A stretch of 64,000 bases of DNA from Chromatiales bacterium (GCA_028284585.1 JANQRK010000036.1:1-64000), one strand, 5' to 3'. Positions 47,528 through 57,030 are shown, counted from the first letter of the stretch. The notes: generated by a model not told the origin, from the letters alone. Made by a program: numbers and translations.

Positions 47528-48082
47528 CTAGCCGCGGTGCATGCGGCGAGTCTTTTCCACCATGCGGTAGGTAGAGAGGTTATTATTGAAGCGGCTCACG
47601 TCCGCCAAGTCGACCCAGCGCACGTCGTGCGACTCCGGGTTGCCGTGAATCTCGTGGCGGTCGTCGATTTCGACCAGAAAACGTACATCGTAGTGTTCAT
47701 GCCTTGGGCCGCGCGAGCTGGCCGAGATCGTATGCACATCCAGGTCGAAGATGTCGCCCGACACAAGACGGATATGCGACGGATCCAGACCGGTCTCTTC
47801 CGCGGTTTCGCGCAGCGCGACGCGTAGGATGTCGGCGTCGCCGTCGGCATGGCCTCCTGGCTGAAACCACTGATCATGTTTGCGATGATGTAACAGCAGG
47901 ACGTGATCTCGCTTTGGGTTGACCACCCATACCGAGCCGGTAACGTGTCCCGGCCACAGTGTGCGATCAAAACAATCTTTATGCTGCTCCACAAAGGCGC
48001 GGGCGCGGTTCAGGTGGGCAGCTTCGTCCATGAACCGCGTACCGTGCTGGGCCAACAGTTGGAGTAGTTCTGCGCGATGCAT
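47528..48082 (-). CDS. Nudix hydrolase beside csoS1D
   Basis: The 184-residue Nudix protein has a Nudix box as GGHADGDADILRVALRETAEETG, read here as GGH...RETAEETG, in the common GGHADGD variant where the early glutamate is replaced. These enzymes cleave nucleoside diphosphates linked to another group; the substrate is unknown. The ATG at 48082 lies 16 bp after the csoS1D stop, so the two form one operon. It is convergent with cbbR. The N-terminal ~45 residues form a helical extension. Confidence 0.85.
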   Translation of the reverse strand: MHRAELLQLLAQHGTRFMDEAAHLNRARAFVEQHKDCFDRTLWPGHVTGSVWVVNPKRDHVLLLHHRKHDQWFQPGGHADGDADILRVALRETAEETGLDPSHIRLVSGDIFDLDVHTISASSRGPRHEHYDVRFLVEIDDRHEIHGNPESHDVRWVDLADVSRFNNNLSTYRMVEKTRRMHRG

Positions 48083-48098
48083 CAGACAGAGCTCGCGG

Positions 48099-48713
48099 CT
48101 AGGTCCATGATGGATTCTGGACCGCGGCAATCGCCGCCGCGGCTGCCTCGTCGACATCACCCTCGCGTCCCGATAAGGTCAGGCGCCCGTAAGCACCCAC
48201 AGCTCGCACATCGATCAAGGTGATATTCGCGGCCTTCTCGGCCTGGTTGGCGGCATAGACGATATAGCCGGCGGGCTCGGTCTCTAAGATGAACATGCTT
48301 TGGCCCGGCAGGATCATCGAGCCTCGCCTGTCTTGGCGATTGATCAGCACCGTATGGTCGGGTGTCATGCCACGGATGACTTCTTGCCAGGCGATGCGGC
48401 AGGTCTCCCGGTCGCCTTGACCGGCACCCATTTTGGACAGGAGCAGGCGACCGGCCTCGCGCACGTCACTTTGGTCGCGCTGGTGGATCACCATCGAACC
48501 GTAGGCTCGCTCGATCACCTGTTGGGCCAAGTGGACCCGCGTCGCCTTCAGTGCCATATCGGTGAGACGGTGGACCGCCATGCCCGGAGCCACCTCGACC
48601 CACAGGCAGGCATCGCCCGGAATGGGCAAAAAGCCTTGCGATACCGTGGCCATGTACTCGGCGAGCTGGGGCTGAAGCGAGTCGATGTAGACGTAGGTCC
48701 TGAGCTTGATCAT
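48099..48713 (-). CDS. csoS1D: CsoS1D, tandem-BMC shell protein
   Basis: This 204-residue protein holds two BMC domains in tandem and fits CsoS1D, whose stacked trimers form a large gated pore in alpha-carboxysome shells. It begins [21 protein letters not shown] and ends with an alanine-rich helix. Relatives in cyanobacteria have a longer N-terminus, absent here. The ATG at 48713 gives the conserved start; an upstream in-frame start would add six residues. It is expressed on the minus strand with the Nudix gene. Confidence 0.87.
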   Translation of the reverse strand: MIKLRTYVYIDSLQPQLAEYMATVSQGFLPIPGDACLWVEVAPGMAVHRLTDMALKATRVHLAQQVIERAYGSMVIHQRDQSDVREAGRLLLSKMGAGQGDRETCRIAWQEVIRGMTPDHTVLINRQDRRGSMILPGQSMFILETEPAGYIVYAANQAEKAANITLIDVRAVGAYGRLTLSGREGDVDEAAAAAIAAVQNPSWT

Positions 48714-49019
48714 GCGATCGCTATGCCCCAAGCAGCGTTTTTGCCGCTATCGGCTCGCTGGGCCCGGTTGCTGTGCTGCAGCCCGGCGAGGGTACTGCAC
48801 GGTCTGAACATCAATGATGCCCGAATGTCGGGGACCCTCGATGGCCAGTCGGCCCGAAGCGACGGTCCCGATACGCAGTCGGGCAGCCGTGTCTCAGCGT
48901 TGGCAAGGGCCGGCCGATTCGTCAAACGGGTAGCACCTAACGCCGGTGGGCGCACAAATTCGTGTCGGCAAACGCTCAATGTTCTCCAACTAGCGCATTG
49001 TTTGTCTATGTGTTTTCGA
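48714..49019. other. Intergenic region between SulP gene and csoS1D
   Basis: This 306-bp stretch lies upstream of csoS1D and downstream of the SulP gene. It probably holds the csoS1D promoter. I saw no convincing gene, terminator or copy of the cbb-type 19-mer. Confidence 0.4.
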
Positions 49020-50726
49020 TCAAACACCCAAGGCCGGACCTGGTTGCGACCCTTGTTGACCGGACTCTTTATCGGCCATGTCCTCAAGTAGCGCACTGGC
49101 AACCTCAAGCGCCGCTTGACGGGTATCCAGTATGTGTTCTGCGGGAAGTGCCTGCAGCAGTCCCAAGATGTCGAGCCGTTTTTTGACGTCGCCTTCCGCC
49201 CCCACGATGAACACAGGGCAGCCGCGTTCCAGGTCATCGAACACGATCTTCTCGAGAGCCAGCGAGGACGAGACGCCGAGCACCGGCACATCGGTGAAAT
49301 CGACAATCAGGACCTGGTGGTCGGCGAGGACCGCATGCTTGCGCGAGATGGCCTTGGCAACGCCGAAGATCAGTGGGCCGCCGAGGGCGAACACCAGGAT
49401 CTTGCCCTTGGCGCGTTCCAGCAGGACTTGCTCGTCACGGTTTAGGTCTTCATGACCTTCGGGGTGTTTGATTGCCTTGACCGATTGGCTTTGCAGCTTG
49501 ACCATGCGCTCGATGGTTAGCACGTTGGCGATGAAGACCCCGATTGCCACCGCGGTGACCAGGTCGACAAACACGGTTAGCGCGATTACACCGTACATAA
49601 TCCAGGCGGCCTTGAGCGATACGCGGTGGGCTCGTTTCAGGAACGCCCAGTCGATAATGTCGACGCCCACCTTGAGCGCGATGCCGGCAAGTACGGCGAG
49701 TGGGATATGTGCGGTCAATGGACCGGCCCACAGGACGACCACCAAGAGCAACAGCGCGCGGGTAAGGCCGGACAAGGCCGAGCGTCCGCCGGTCTGAATA
49801 TTGACCACGGTGCCCATAGTGGCGCCGGCGCCCGGGATACCGCCGAACAGGCCAGATGCCAGGTTGCCCATCCCCTGGCCGAACAGCTCTTTGTTTGAAC
49901 TGTGTTCTTTCCGGGTTAGGTTCTCGGCGATCACCGAGGTCAACAACGCATCAATGCTGCCGAGCACCGCGAGCACTGCGGCATCGACCACCATGAGCTG
50001 CCACTGGGCGGCACTGAACACCGGTAATTGCAAGTCGGGCAGACCGGTCGGAATTTCACCGATGCGGCGGACTTCGAAATCCGACAACAGCCAGAGCGAT
50101 ATCAGGGTACCGACCAAGAGAGCGACCAGCTGCGGTGGTAGGAAACGCGCCAGCCGTTTCGGGAAAAACACAATCAAGGCGAAGGTCAGTACCGCCAGCG
50201 CCGTTTCAGCGGGTTGAATGTCGCCGATCAGCTGAGGCAGCGACTCGAGCGTGCCGACTACCCCACCAGAAGGCGTGGCATGGCCCAAAAACGGCCCTAA
50301 CTGCAGGATGATCAGTATGACGCCGATGCCCGTCATGAAGCCTGAGATAACCGTGTAGGGCATCATCGTGACGTAGTGCCCGAGCTTCAGAGCACCAAAC
50401 AGGATCTGGAATACGCCCGCCATCATGACAACGGTGAAGGCCATTGCCATGCCTTGCTCGGGATTGGCGGCGATCAGATTGGCGATGACCGCGGTCATCA
50501 CGACCGTCATCGGTCCAGTCGGTTCCGAGATAAGCGTCGGCGTGCCGCCGAATAGCGCCGCGAAAAGGCCGACCAACACGGCCCCGTAGAGCCCGGCGGC
50601 CGGTCCTGCGCCCGAGGCGACGCCGAATGCCAGGGCCATCGGCAATGCAATGATCGCGGCGGTGACGCCGCCGAATAAATCGCCACGCAGGTTGTTGAAC
50701 CGGATTTCGTTAAAGATAGGTATCAT
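49020..50726 (-). CDS. SulP-family anion transporter, possible bicarbonate uptake
   Basis: The 568-residue SulP protein has about 10-12 membrane helices and a cytoplasmic STAS domain (~440-545). It shows GDLFGGVTAAIIALPMALAFG, SEPTGPMTVVMTA, IPGAGATMGTVVNIQTGG and the STAS stretch VLIVDFTDVPVLGVSSS. Some SulP proteins, such as BicA, take up bicarbonate. Its place next to csoS1D and the shared cbb-type motif upstream make that role likely, but sulfate or another anion is possible. Confidence 0.88.
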   Translation of the reverse strand: MIPIFNEIRFNNLRGDLFGGVTAAIIALPMALAFGVASGAGPAAGLYGAVLVGLFAALFGGTPTLISEPTGPMTVVMTAVIANLIAANPEQGMAMAFTVVMMAGVFQILFGALKLGHYVTMMPYTVISGFMTGIGVILIILQLGPFLGHATPSGGVVGTLESLPQLIGDIQPAETALAVLTFALIVFFPKRLARFLPPQLVALLVGTLISLWLLSDFEVRRIGEIPTGLPDLQLPVFSAAQWQLMVVDAAVLAVLGSIDALLTSVIAENLTRKEHSSNKELFGQGMGNLASGLFGGIPGAGATMGTVVNIQTGGRSALSGLTRALLLLVVVLWAGPLTAHIPLAVLAGIALKVGVDIIDWAFLKRAHRVSLKAAWIMYGVIALTVFVDLVTAVAIGVFIANVLTIERMVKLQSQSVKAIKHPEGHEDLNRDEQVLLERAKGKILVFALGGPLIFGVAKAISRKHAVLADHQVLIVDFTDVPVLGVSSSLALEKIVFDDLERGCPVFIVGAEGDVKKRLDILGLLQALPAEHILDTRQAALEVASALLEDMADKESGQQGSQPGPALGV

Positions 50727-50786
50727 CCACTGGCGACCGGTTGGGAGTCCGCAGCCTTTATATGCGCGCTGACGCTTAATTAAAAG

Positions 50787-50830
50787 TTGATAGTTTCAAT
50801 TTGATTTATCAACTATTGTCTATCAATTAA
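50787..50830. promoter_or_regulatory. cbb-type operator between SulP and nnrU-like genes
   Basis: Bases 50812-50830 match the 19-mer upstream of cbbL at 18 of 19 positions. The region also holds a ttgatag (50787-50793) and ctatcaa (50820-50826) inverted pair. It is AT-rich in a GC-rich genome and lies 86 bp upstream of the SulP start and 111 bp upstream of the divergent NnrU gene, so it could control either. Confidence 0.6.
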
Positions 50831-50941
50831 CAATCGGCGAGCCTTTTGTCCGTGAGCCAACGGCCCGCTGGATGGACGCAGTCGGTGCCGAGTAGCGGTT
50901 ATTGGGGCCGCTCTGTCTGAGAACACGGGTGGTGAGGCGGC

Positions 50942-51514
50942 ATGGGATTACTGCTGGCTGGATTGATCCTTTTCTTGAGCATACATTCGCTCTCGATCGT
51001 CTACGCGCCCTTGCGGGATCGATTGGCCGAGCGCCTTGGAGTGATAGGCTGGCAGGCGCTGTATTCCCTGGTAGCCATCGCCGGCATGGCCTTGATCGTT
51101 ATCGGCTACGGTATCGCGCGCCAGGAACCTATAGTGCTCTATGTGCCAGCCCCTTGGTTGCGCCATGGCGCGTTCCTGCTGTTGCTGTTTGTGTTTCCAT
51201 TGTTGCTCGCGGCCTATCTGCCCGGGCGCATTCAGGATGCGGTCCGACACCCGATGCTGGCGGCGACCAAGATCTGGGCCTTTGCGCATTTGCTGGCCAA
51301 CGGCATGCTGCATGATGCGGTGCTGTTCGGTGCCTTCCTGGGCTGGGCCGTGATAGATCGAATATCGCTGCAGCGGCGCAACTCGGCACCGCCACCCGGG
51401 GCCCCGCGAGCTCGCTACAATGACGGGATCGCCGTGGTTGCCGGGACAGGGCTATACCTATGGTTCGTGTTGCATGGGCATGGTTGGTTGCTCGGCGTAC
51501 CACTGCTCGGTTGA
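50942..51514 (+). CDS. NnrU-family membrane protein
   Basis: This 190-residue protein has about five membrane helices and the NnrU-family segment HPMLAATKIWAFAHLLANG. NnrU proteins were first linked to nitric-oxide reduction gene clusters but occur widely and their biochemical role is not known; related sequences include the MULT domain of zeta-carotene isomerase, which binds heme. It diverges from the SulP gene and shares its upstream region. Confidence 0.85.
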   Translation: MGLLLAGLILFLSIHSLSIVYAPLRDRLAERLGVIGWQALYSLVAIAGMALIVIGYGIARQEPIVLYVPAPWLRHGAFLLLLFVFPLLLAAYLPGRIQDAVRHPMLAATKIWAFAHLLANGMLHDAVLFGAFLGWAVIDRISLQRRNSAPPPGAPRARYNDGIAVVAGTGLYLWFVLHGHGWLLGVPLLG

Positions 51515-51721
51515 GCGTGCGCACCATTGTTTTCGATCACTGCGCTTTAACTTGCCGACCACGGCGCTGCACCGGGTAGCCGGTTTTGTGCGCACTCTGA
51601 CAGAATCGTTGCCAACCGCAGTGCTTCGAAGTGGCTCCCGGAATCGGTGGCAAACCCGCACTACCCGGTGTTGGCCGATGTGGGCCACGAGGATCTCGCC
51701 TATGCCCTACAGGGCCTATCA

Positions 51722-52696
51722 ATGAGTCACGCAATCCGTATCCACACGTATGGTGGTGCCGAGGTACTGCGTTGGGAGCAAGTGCGTGTCGGCCAGCCGG
51801 GGCCGGGTCAGGTGCGACTGCAGCAGACTGCCTGCGGTCTCAACTACATCGATATCTACCAGCGCACCGGTTTGTATCCGCTTGATGCTCTGCCGGCGGT
51901 GCTCGGCATGGAGGCGGCCGGTGTAGTCGAGGCGCTGGGCGACGGTGTCGATCAGTTCGAGGTAGGTGATCGGGTGGCCTACGCCATGTGTCCTGGCGGC
52001 TATGCTGAGACCCGGTTGATCGGGTCTGAGCACTTGGTGAAGTTGCCCGAGCCGGTTGGCGAGCGGCAGGCGGCGGCTGTCATGCTCAAGGGACTGACCG
52101 CGTATTATTTGCTGTTCCGCTCCTATGCCGTGCAGCCAGGCGACCCGATCCTGGTATATGCCGCCGCCGGTGGCGTGGGGCTATTGCTGTGTCAATGGGC
52201 GAAGCACCTGGGTGCGACTGTGATTGGTTGTGTTGGCAGCGAGGAGAAGGCGACACTGGCCCAGGCTAACGGCTGCGATCACACCCTCTTATATCGTCAT
52301 GAAGATATCGCGACTCGGGTGCGTGAGCTAACCGGTGGCGAGGGCGTTGCAGCGGCCTACGATTCGATCGGCCGGGCGACCTTTATGGCCTCACTCGACG
52401 CGCTGCGCCCATTCGGCGTGCTGGTCAGCTATGGTAATGCCTCGGTCCTGATCGAACCCTTCGATCCGGCATTGCTGACCACCAAGGGTTCGCTGTTTCT
52501 GACGCGACCGAGCCTGGCGACCCATGTCGCCACGCGCGCGCTGCTCGATGACGCGGCTGCCGCGTTGTTTGGCGCGATCAATGATGGCCTACTGCACATC
52601 CAGATTGGACAAGATTACGCATTGGCTGATGTGGCGAGTGCTCAGCGTGCGCTCGAGGCGCGCCGCACGACCGGCTCCACGGTGCTGTTGCCCTGA
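51722..52696 (+). CDS. qor: NADPH:quinone oxidoreductase
   Basis: The 324-residue protein is a medium-chain dehydrogenase of the zeta-crystallin/Qor type, without structural zinc cysteines. It reads GLNYIDIYQRTGLYPL in the substrate domain, a Rossmann fold with AAAGGVGLLLCQWAKHLGA, and the end of the domain with LEARRTTGSTVLLP. It reduces quinones one electron at a time with NADPH. ATG 51722 gives the usual start; its stop overlaps the tsaB start (TGATG). Confidence 0.92.
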   Translation: MSHAIRIHTYGGAEVLRWEQVRVGQPGPGQVRLQQTACGLNYIDIYQRTGLYPLDALPAVLGMEAAGVVEALGDGVDQFEVGDRVAYAMCPGGYAETRLIGSEHLVKLPEPVGERQAAAVMLKGLTAYYLLFRSYAVQPGDPILVYAAAGGVGLLLCQWAKHLGATVIGCVGSEEKATLAQANGCDHTLLYRHEDIATRVRELTGGEGVAAAYDSIGRATFMASLDALRPFGVLVSYGNASVLIEPFDPALLTTKGSLFLTRPSLATHVATRALLDDAAAALFGAINDGLLHIQIGQDYALADVASAQRALEARRTTGSTVLLP

Positions 52697-53379
52697 TGCC
52701 GCTGCGATTGCTGGCAATCGATACCACCGAGGATCTGTGCTCGGCCGCGCTGCTGGTGGACGACGCGATAGCGGAATACTCGGAGTTGGCACCACGCCGT
52801 CACACCGAGCTGATACTGCCAATGATGGATAGGTTGCTCACAGAGGCGGGCTTGAGCCTCGGCCAACTCGACGCATTGGCCTTCGCGCGCGGCCCCGGGG
52901 CCTTTACCGGCCTGCGCGTAGCCAGTTCGGTGATCCAAGGTGCTGCACTAGGCGCCGATCTGCCAGTCGTTCCGGTATCCAGTCTTCAGGCATTGGCCCA
53001 GGGCATCCAGCGGCGACATAAGGCCGATCGGGTGCTCAGCGCATTGGATGCGCGTATGGGCGAAGTTTACTGGGGCGGCTTTGCGGGCGATGCCCAGGGC
53101 ATCATGCGCGGTGTGATCGATGAGGTCGTGTGTGTGCCATCGATGGTTCCGCTGCCAAGCATCGGCGCTTGGGTCGGTGCGGGTAGCGGCTGGTCGAGTT
53201 ACGCTGCTGAATTGATGTGCCGTTGTAGCGTCCAGGCGCCAGTGCAAGGGGATGCGGTGATCGAGGCCCAGGACGTTGCCTTACTGGCCGGCATCTTATT
53301 CAGGGAGGGCGCCGTCGTATCGGCCGAGCACGCGCTGCCGATCTATCTGCGTGATCAAGTCACCTCGACGCCAACTTGA
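52696..53379 (+). CDS. tsaB: tRNA threonylcarbamoyladenosine factor TsaB
   Basis: TsaB is the partner of TsaD in making the t6A modification of tRNA. The 227-residue protein has the ASKHA fold with LAIDTTEDLCSAAL and FARGPGAFTGLRVASSVIQG, and lacks the metal site of TsaD, as expected for TsaB. It overlaps qor at one end and sbcB at the other by single bases. Confidence 0.95.
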   Translation: MPLRLLAIDTTEDLCSAALLVDDAIAEYSELAPRRHTELILPMMDRLLTEAGLSLGQLDALAFARGPGAFTGLRVASSVIQGAALGADLPVVPVSSLQALAQGIQRRHKADRVLSALDARMGEVYWGGFAGDAQGIMRGVIDEVVCVPSMVPLPSIGAWVGAGSGWSSYAAELMCRCSVQAPVQGDAVIEAQDVALLAGILFREGAVVSAEHALPIYLRDQVTSTPT

Positions 53380-54815
53380 TGACGACCCACAGCTTTTATT
53401 GGCATGACTATGAGACCTGGGGCGCCGATCCGGCGGTCGATCGGCCAGCACAGTTTGCTGGCTTGCGCACCGATCTCGAGTTCAAACCGATCGGTGGACC
53501 CCTGGTCGTCTATGCGCGTCCGGCCGATGATTTTCTGCCGCAGCCTGAGGCCTGCCTGATCACCGGGATCACGCCCCAACAGGCGCATGAACGTGGTGTC
53601 TCAGAGGCCAAATTTTTCGGCCTCATCCACGAGCAACTGGCGCAATCGGGAACCTGTGCGCTCGGTTACAACACCCTGCGCTTCGATGACGAGGTCACCC
53701 GTTTCGGGCTGTATCGCAACTTTTTCGATCCCTATGCGCGTGAATGGCAGAACGGCAACTCGCGCTGGGACATGATCGACGTCGTGCGCCTAACCCGGGC
53801 GCTGCGCCCGAAGGGCATCGAGTGGCCGGAACCCGAGCCCGGAGTGACCAGCTTTCGTCTCGAGGATCTCACTGCGGCGAATGGCATTGAGCATGCCGCC
53901 GCGCACGATGCCCTAGCGGATGTGCATGCCACCATCGCGATCGCACGCCTGATCCGTGAGCACCAACCCAAGCTTTTCGATTTTGCTTTCAACAATCGTG
54001 ATAAGCGACAGCTCGCCGCGCAGCTCAATGTGCGCGCGGCGCAACCGGTGTTGCATGTCTCCGCACGCTACCCGGCTCGACTAGGTTGCATCGCTGTGGT
54101 GGTGCCGCTGGCGATGGAGCCAGTCAATCGCAACGGCATCATTGTCTATGATCTGCGCACCGATCCCACACCCTTGCTGACGCTCTCGGTCGAGGAGATC
54201 CGGGCGCGGCTGTTCACCTCGCGAGCGGATCTACCCGAAGGGGTGGAGCGCATCCCGTTGAAGGTGGTGCATGTCAATCGCGCTCCCGTCATCGTGCCAC
54301 TGTCCACATTGACCGAGGCGGCGCGTGAGCAATGGCAGATGGATGCGGCGGCTGAAGCTCGCCACTTGGAAGCCTTGCGCAATGCAGCCGGCCTGGCAGA
54401 TAAATTGACGGCAGTATTTGATGGGCGCGATCGGTTTGCGGCGCAATCAGATCCCGACCGCGACCTATACGGTGGTTTCTTGTCCGATATGGATAGGCGA
54501 CGCTGCGCGCAGGTCAGGGCCACGCCGGTAGACGAGTTAGCCACACTTGAGCTGGCTTTCGATGCACCCAAACTGCATGAGCTGTTGTTTCGCTACCGGG
54601 CACGCAACTGGCTACAAAGCCTGTCCGGCGAGGAGCGACTGCGTTGGCAGGATTTCCGGTGCGCGCGGTTAACCGAGCCAGACGCCGGCGCCTCGATAGT
54701 GCTTGACGACTATCGTCGCCAGCTATCGCGCCTGGCCGTCGACACTGGGTTGAGCACCGAGCAGCGCGCGGTGTTGGATGCATTGCTCGATTGGCCTGCC
54801 AAACTGGGAATCTAG
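53379..54815 (+). CDS. sbcB: Exodeoxyribonuclease I
   Basis: SbcB digests single-stranded DNA 3' to 5' and takes part in repair. The 478-residue DEDDh exonuclease shows FYWHDYETWGADP, RPAQFAGLRTD, CALGYNTLRFDDEVTR, and NGIEHAAAHDALADVHATIA, which carry the acidic residues and histidine. It has the extended SH3-like and C-terminal domains of the family. The ATG overlaps the tsaB stop. Confidence 0.96.
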   Translation: MTTHSFYWHDYETWGADPAVDRPAQFAGLRTDLEFKPIGGPLVVYARPADDFLPQPEACLITGITPQQAHERGVSEAKFFGLIHEQLAQSGTCALGYNTLRFDDEVTRFGLYRNFFDPYAREWQNGNSRWDMIDVVRLTRALRPKGIEWPEPEPGVTSFRLEDLTAANGIEHAAAHDALADVHATIAIARLIREHQPKLFDFAFNNRDKRQLAAQLNVRAAQPVLHVSARYPARLGCIAVVVPLAMEPVNRNGIIVYDLRTDPTPLLTLSVEEIRARLFTSRADLPEGVERIPLKVVHVNRAPVIVPLSTLTEAAREQWQMDAAAEARHLEALRNAAGLADKLTAVFDGRDRFAAQSDPDRDLYGGFLSDMDRRRCAQVRATPVDELATLELAFDAPKLHELLFRYRARNWLQSLSGEERLRWQDFRCARLTEPDAGASIVLDDYRRQLSRLAVDTGLSTEQRAVLDALLDWPAKLGI

Positions 54816-55087
54816 TCGACAACCAGCGAGAAGCGCGACGTCCGCTGGGTGCGTTCAGTTCGCCGCCGACCTCGAGACCCCACTGATCTGCCCGCCGCGT
54901 GGCGCGTTTTGGGGCGCAACCCGAAGGGACCGGGTCGTTTTTCTGCCCAACTTTGTTGCTACTCGCTCATGTACAGTGAGTACATCACGCTCGCAGCGTC
55001 TCGTTGGCCAAAAAAACGGCCGCCGTCGCTGCGCCTTGCGCAGTGTGAACAGGCCCTAGGTAGGCGCCGCAGATTGGCTTCGAGTGA
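54816..55087. repeat. Intergenic region with likely repeat element
   Basis: This 272-bp stretch between convergent genes holds no gene. It contains a short palindrome (tgtacagtgagtaca near 54971-54985), a Gs-rich stem (ggccaaaaaaacggcc) and the 17-mer cagtgtgaacaggccct at 55042-55058, which also occurs at 34148-34164. This combination looks like an intergenic repeat family, but only a genome search could show that. Confidence 0.45.
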
Positions 55088-55372
55088 TCAATCTCCTAGC
55101 CATTGGGTCAGAGACTCGATCAACTGGCGGGCCTGATCCGGGCTGGAGATATTGAACTTGGATTTCTGCTGATACTCGCCGTTGCGTTTTTGATAGCGCC
55201 GAATCGAATACTTGTCCTTGCTGTATTCTTCCTTGCGCGCATCCCAGTCTTGGTAGCGGAACAGGATAGTAGTCCAGGCCCCCTTGGAAAGTACTGCCTT
55301 ATCGAGTTCTTTGACGACTTCCACGCCGCCCTCGTTGTAGTTAATGGTTAGTTCGTCCGGGGTGCTCGCCAT
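55088..55372 (-). CDS. Small conserved hypothetical protein
   Basis: This 94-residue cytoplasmic protein is unrecognised by function. It has a mixed alpha/beta pattern, MASTPDELTINYNEGG...AWTTILFRYQDWDARKEEYSKDKY, rich in charged residues. Similar short proteins are, in my recollection, common in autotrophic gammaproteobacteria, but I give no family name. It stands alone between sbcB and the ankyrin gene. Confidence 0.65.
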   Translation of the reverse strand: MASTPDELTINYNEGGVEVVKELDKAVLSKGAWTTILFRYQDWDARKEEYSKDKYSIRRYQKRNGEYQQKSKFNISSPDQARQLIESLTQWLGD

Positions 55373-55467
55373 CGAAGATTCTCCATATGGGACAGTCGCA
55401 CTAAGGCGCGCGACCTTAGCAAAGGAGCGGCCGCTGCGCCATGGGAGGCCCGCGCGGATCCGTGGCC

Positions 55468-56121
55468 TCAGCGAGCACCCTGTCGGCGCAGCAGGCTGAT
55501 CAGGTCTTGTTCACCCAGCCGACCGGCGAGTGCCAGTGCAGATTCGCCTTGCGCCGTCTGTGCGTTGACATCGGCGCCTTGTTGAACCAAGTGCGCGGCA
55601 AGGCGGTGATTGTTGTCGCGGATGGCAATCAATAGCGGCGTATTGCCATCCGGATTGCGTTGTTCGGTGTCTGCGCCGCGCTCGATCAGGAAGCGGATGA
55701 TGTCACGGTCGGTGACGCCGGCGCTGGCCGCCTTGAGCAGCAACGCGGTGGGCTCCAGGTCGGCCCCGCGCGCTAGCAGCAGATCTGCGACCTGGGTGCG
55801 CCCAGCCAAGACTGCTAGATTCAGCGCGGTGTCGCCGGCTGCGGTAGTCTGGTCGAGTGCGGCGCCGTGTTCCAGCAGGGTCCGGACCATTATGATGCGG
55901 CCCTTCTCGGCGGCCACATGCAATGGGTAGAGCCCGTTAGGTAGCGCGGCGTTGATATCGCTACCCCAGTGGATATGCCGCTCGAGCTGATTGAGATCGC
56001 CGCGTTGAACGGCGAGGAATAGACTGATCGAAGGTCGATCCGGCTCACTGCATCCCGTGGCAAGCGCAAGCAACAGAACCCAGGTTGTGGCTAGGAGGTA
56101 TCTCATGCCCGATGATTTCAT
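55468..56121 (-). CDS. Ankyrin-repeat lipoprotein
   Basis: The 217-residue protein has a signal peptide with lipobox (LLALATGC) and about five ankyrin repeats, for example GLYPLHVAAEKGRIIMVRTLL and GDTALNLAVLAGRTQVADLLL, each with the TxLxxAxxxG core. It would sit on the periplasmic side of a membrane and bind a protein partner. ATG 56121 and ATG 56106 are both possible; neither has a strong ribosome binding site. Confidence 0.8.
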   Translation of the reverse strand: MKSSGMRYLLATTWVLLLALATGCSEPDRPSISLFLAVQRGDLNQLERHIHWGSDINAALPNGLYPLHVAAEKGRIIMVRTLLEHGAALDQTTAAGDTALNLAVLAGRTQVADLLLARGADLEPTALLLKAASAGVTDRDIIRFLIERGADTEQRNPDGNTPLLIAIRDNNHRLAAHLVQQGADVNAQTAQGESALALAGRLGEQDLISLLRRQGAR

Positions 56122-56330
56122 GTCGTTGCCGTACCGATACCGCCATGGGTTGCCAAGATGTTTGCCGTTGCGTCCGACATTGCCATCGCACGAGCCGGGA
56201 ACGGCAATTTGCCGAGACCGATCGGACCAGGCAACTTTCGCTGACACCACTCTACGCGGTGTGCCTTACCGCAATGATATCGAATTGCGCCTAGGCGTGG
56301 GCTCTGCGGGTTAGGCGTTAAGATTCGTAT

Positions 56331-56732
56331 ATGTTAGGAAAAATCCTTTTAACCCTCGGCGTTGTCCTGGTAGTGGCTTTGATTTGGCGCACTCGCGGCC
56401 CGGCATTCGTGAGCGACCGCGAGTCACCGCGGCTGATCAACGCCATGCTTGGGCGCCGCCGACCGCATAGGCGGGTGATCTTGGCGGCTGTTGTGCTGGT
56501 CTTGATCACCTCGTCTTATCTACTGTTTGCGCATTGGCAGGGCAATCGTGAGGTGATTTCTGTGCGAGTCGTGGATGCGGGCACTGGACGCACTGCGCAG
56601 TACCGAGCACAGCGCGGCGATATCGAGGATCGGGAATTTGTTACGACCGACGGTCGCCATGTTGTCTTGGCGGACACGGAGCGCCTGGAGACTGGCCCTG
56701 TCAAGGCGCTCGGTTCGACAGTCCGCCCTTGA
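56331..56732 (+). CDS. Small membrane protein, unknown function
   Basis: The 133-residue protein has two membrane helices (~3-19 and ~49-67) joined by a basic loop and a C-terminal soluble part (REVISVRVVDAGTGRTAQYRAQ) that looks beta-rich. Function is unknown. It diverges from the ankyrin lipoprotein gene. Confidence 0.65.
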   Translation: MLGKILLTLGVVLVVALIWRTRGPAFVSDRESPRLINAMLGRRRPHRRVILAAVVLVLITSSYLLFAHWQGNREVISVRVVDAGTGRTAQYRAQRGDIEDREFVTTDGRHVVLADTERLETGPVKALGSTVRP

Positions 56733-57030
56733 ATCTGCCGGCGGTGGGCCATACCAAGTCATAGGCGGCGAAAGGCTGGGCGTGACTGAAACCTCAGCGC
56801 AACAGAGCCACCTTGGTGGGCCGCAGACCTAATAGAGATGGCCGGTAGTGGCAGGCTTGCAGCTTACTAATCCGGTTGCCAGGCGTGAGCAGCCGGGGTC
56901 GGGCAGCGGTGGGATGTGGCAGACTTCGAACAGGCCGAGAAGCACGAACAGGCCGAGGGTCAGGTAGACGACTCGCATTCGATATAGTCTCTCGTGACCC
57001 CGACGGGCAGTGCGAGGGTGCCCGAGGTGC
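56733..57030. other. Intergenic region with hairpins and a doubtful short frame
   Basis: Between the membrane-protein gene and the terminator at 57031 there is no firm gene. The stretch 56760-56830 can fold into neighbouring stem-loops (GCGTGA...TCAGCGC and GCCAC...GTGG), which might be a structured RNA, but it matches no riboswitch class I can name with confidence. A minus-strand frame at 56829-56978 is listed separately. Confidence 0.35.
56829..56978 (-). CDS. Doubtful 49-residue membrane peptide
   Basis: This short frame codes for one hydrophobic helix (VVYLTLGLFVLLGLFEV) followed by a proline- and cysteine-containing tail. It has only a weak ribosome binding signal and lies downstream of a terminator on the same strand. 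It may be a small membrane protein or a chance frame. Confidence 0.3.
   Translation of the reverse strand: MRVVYLTLGLFVLLGLFEVCHIPPLPDPGCSRLATGLVSCKPATTGHLY

Noticed and set aside
56760-56830. A cyclic-di-GMP riboswitch
   Set aside because: Some GC-rich hairpins and a GCAACAGAGCC segment recall the class, but the conserved core does not align and no suitable gene follows on that strand.
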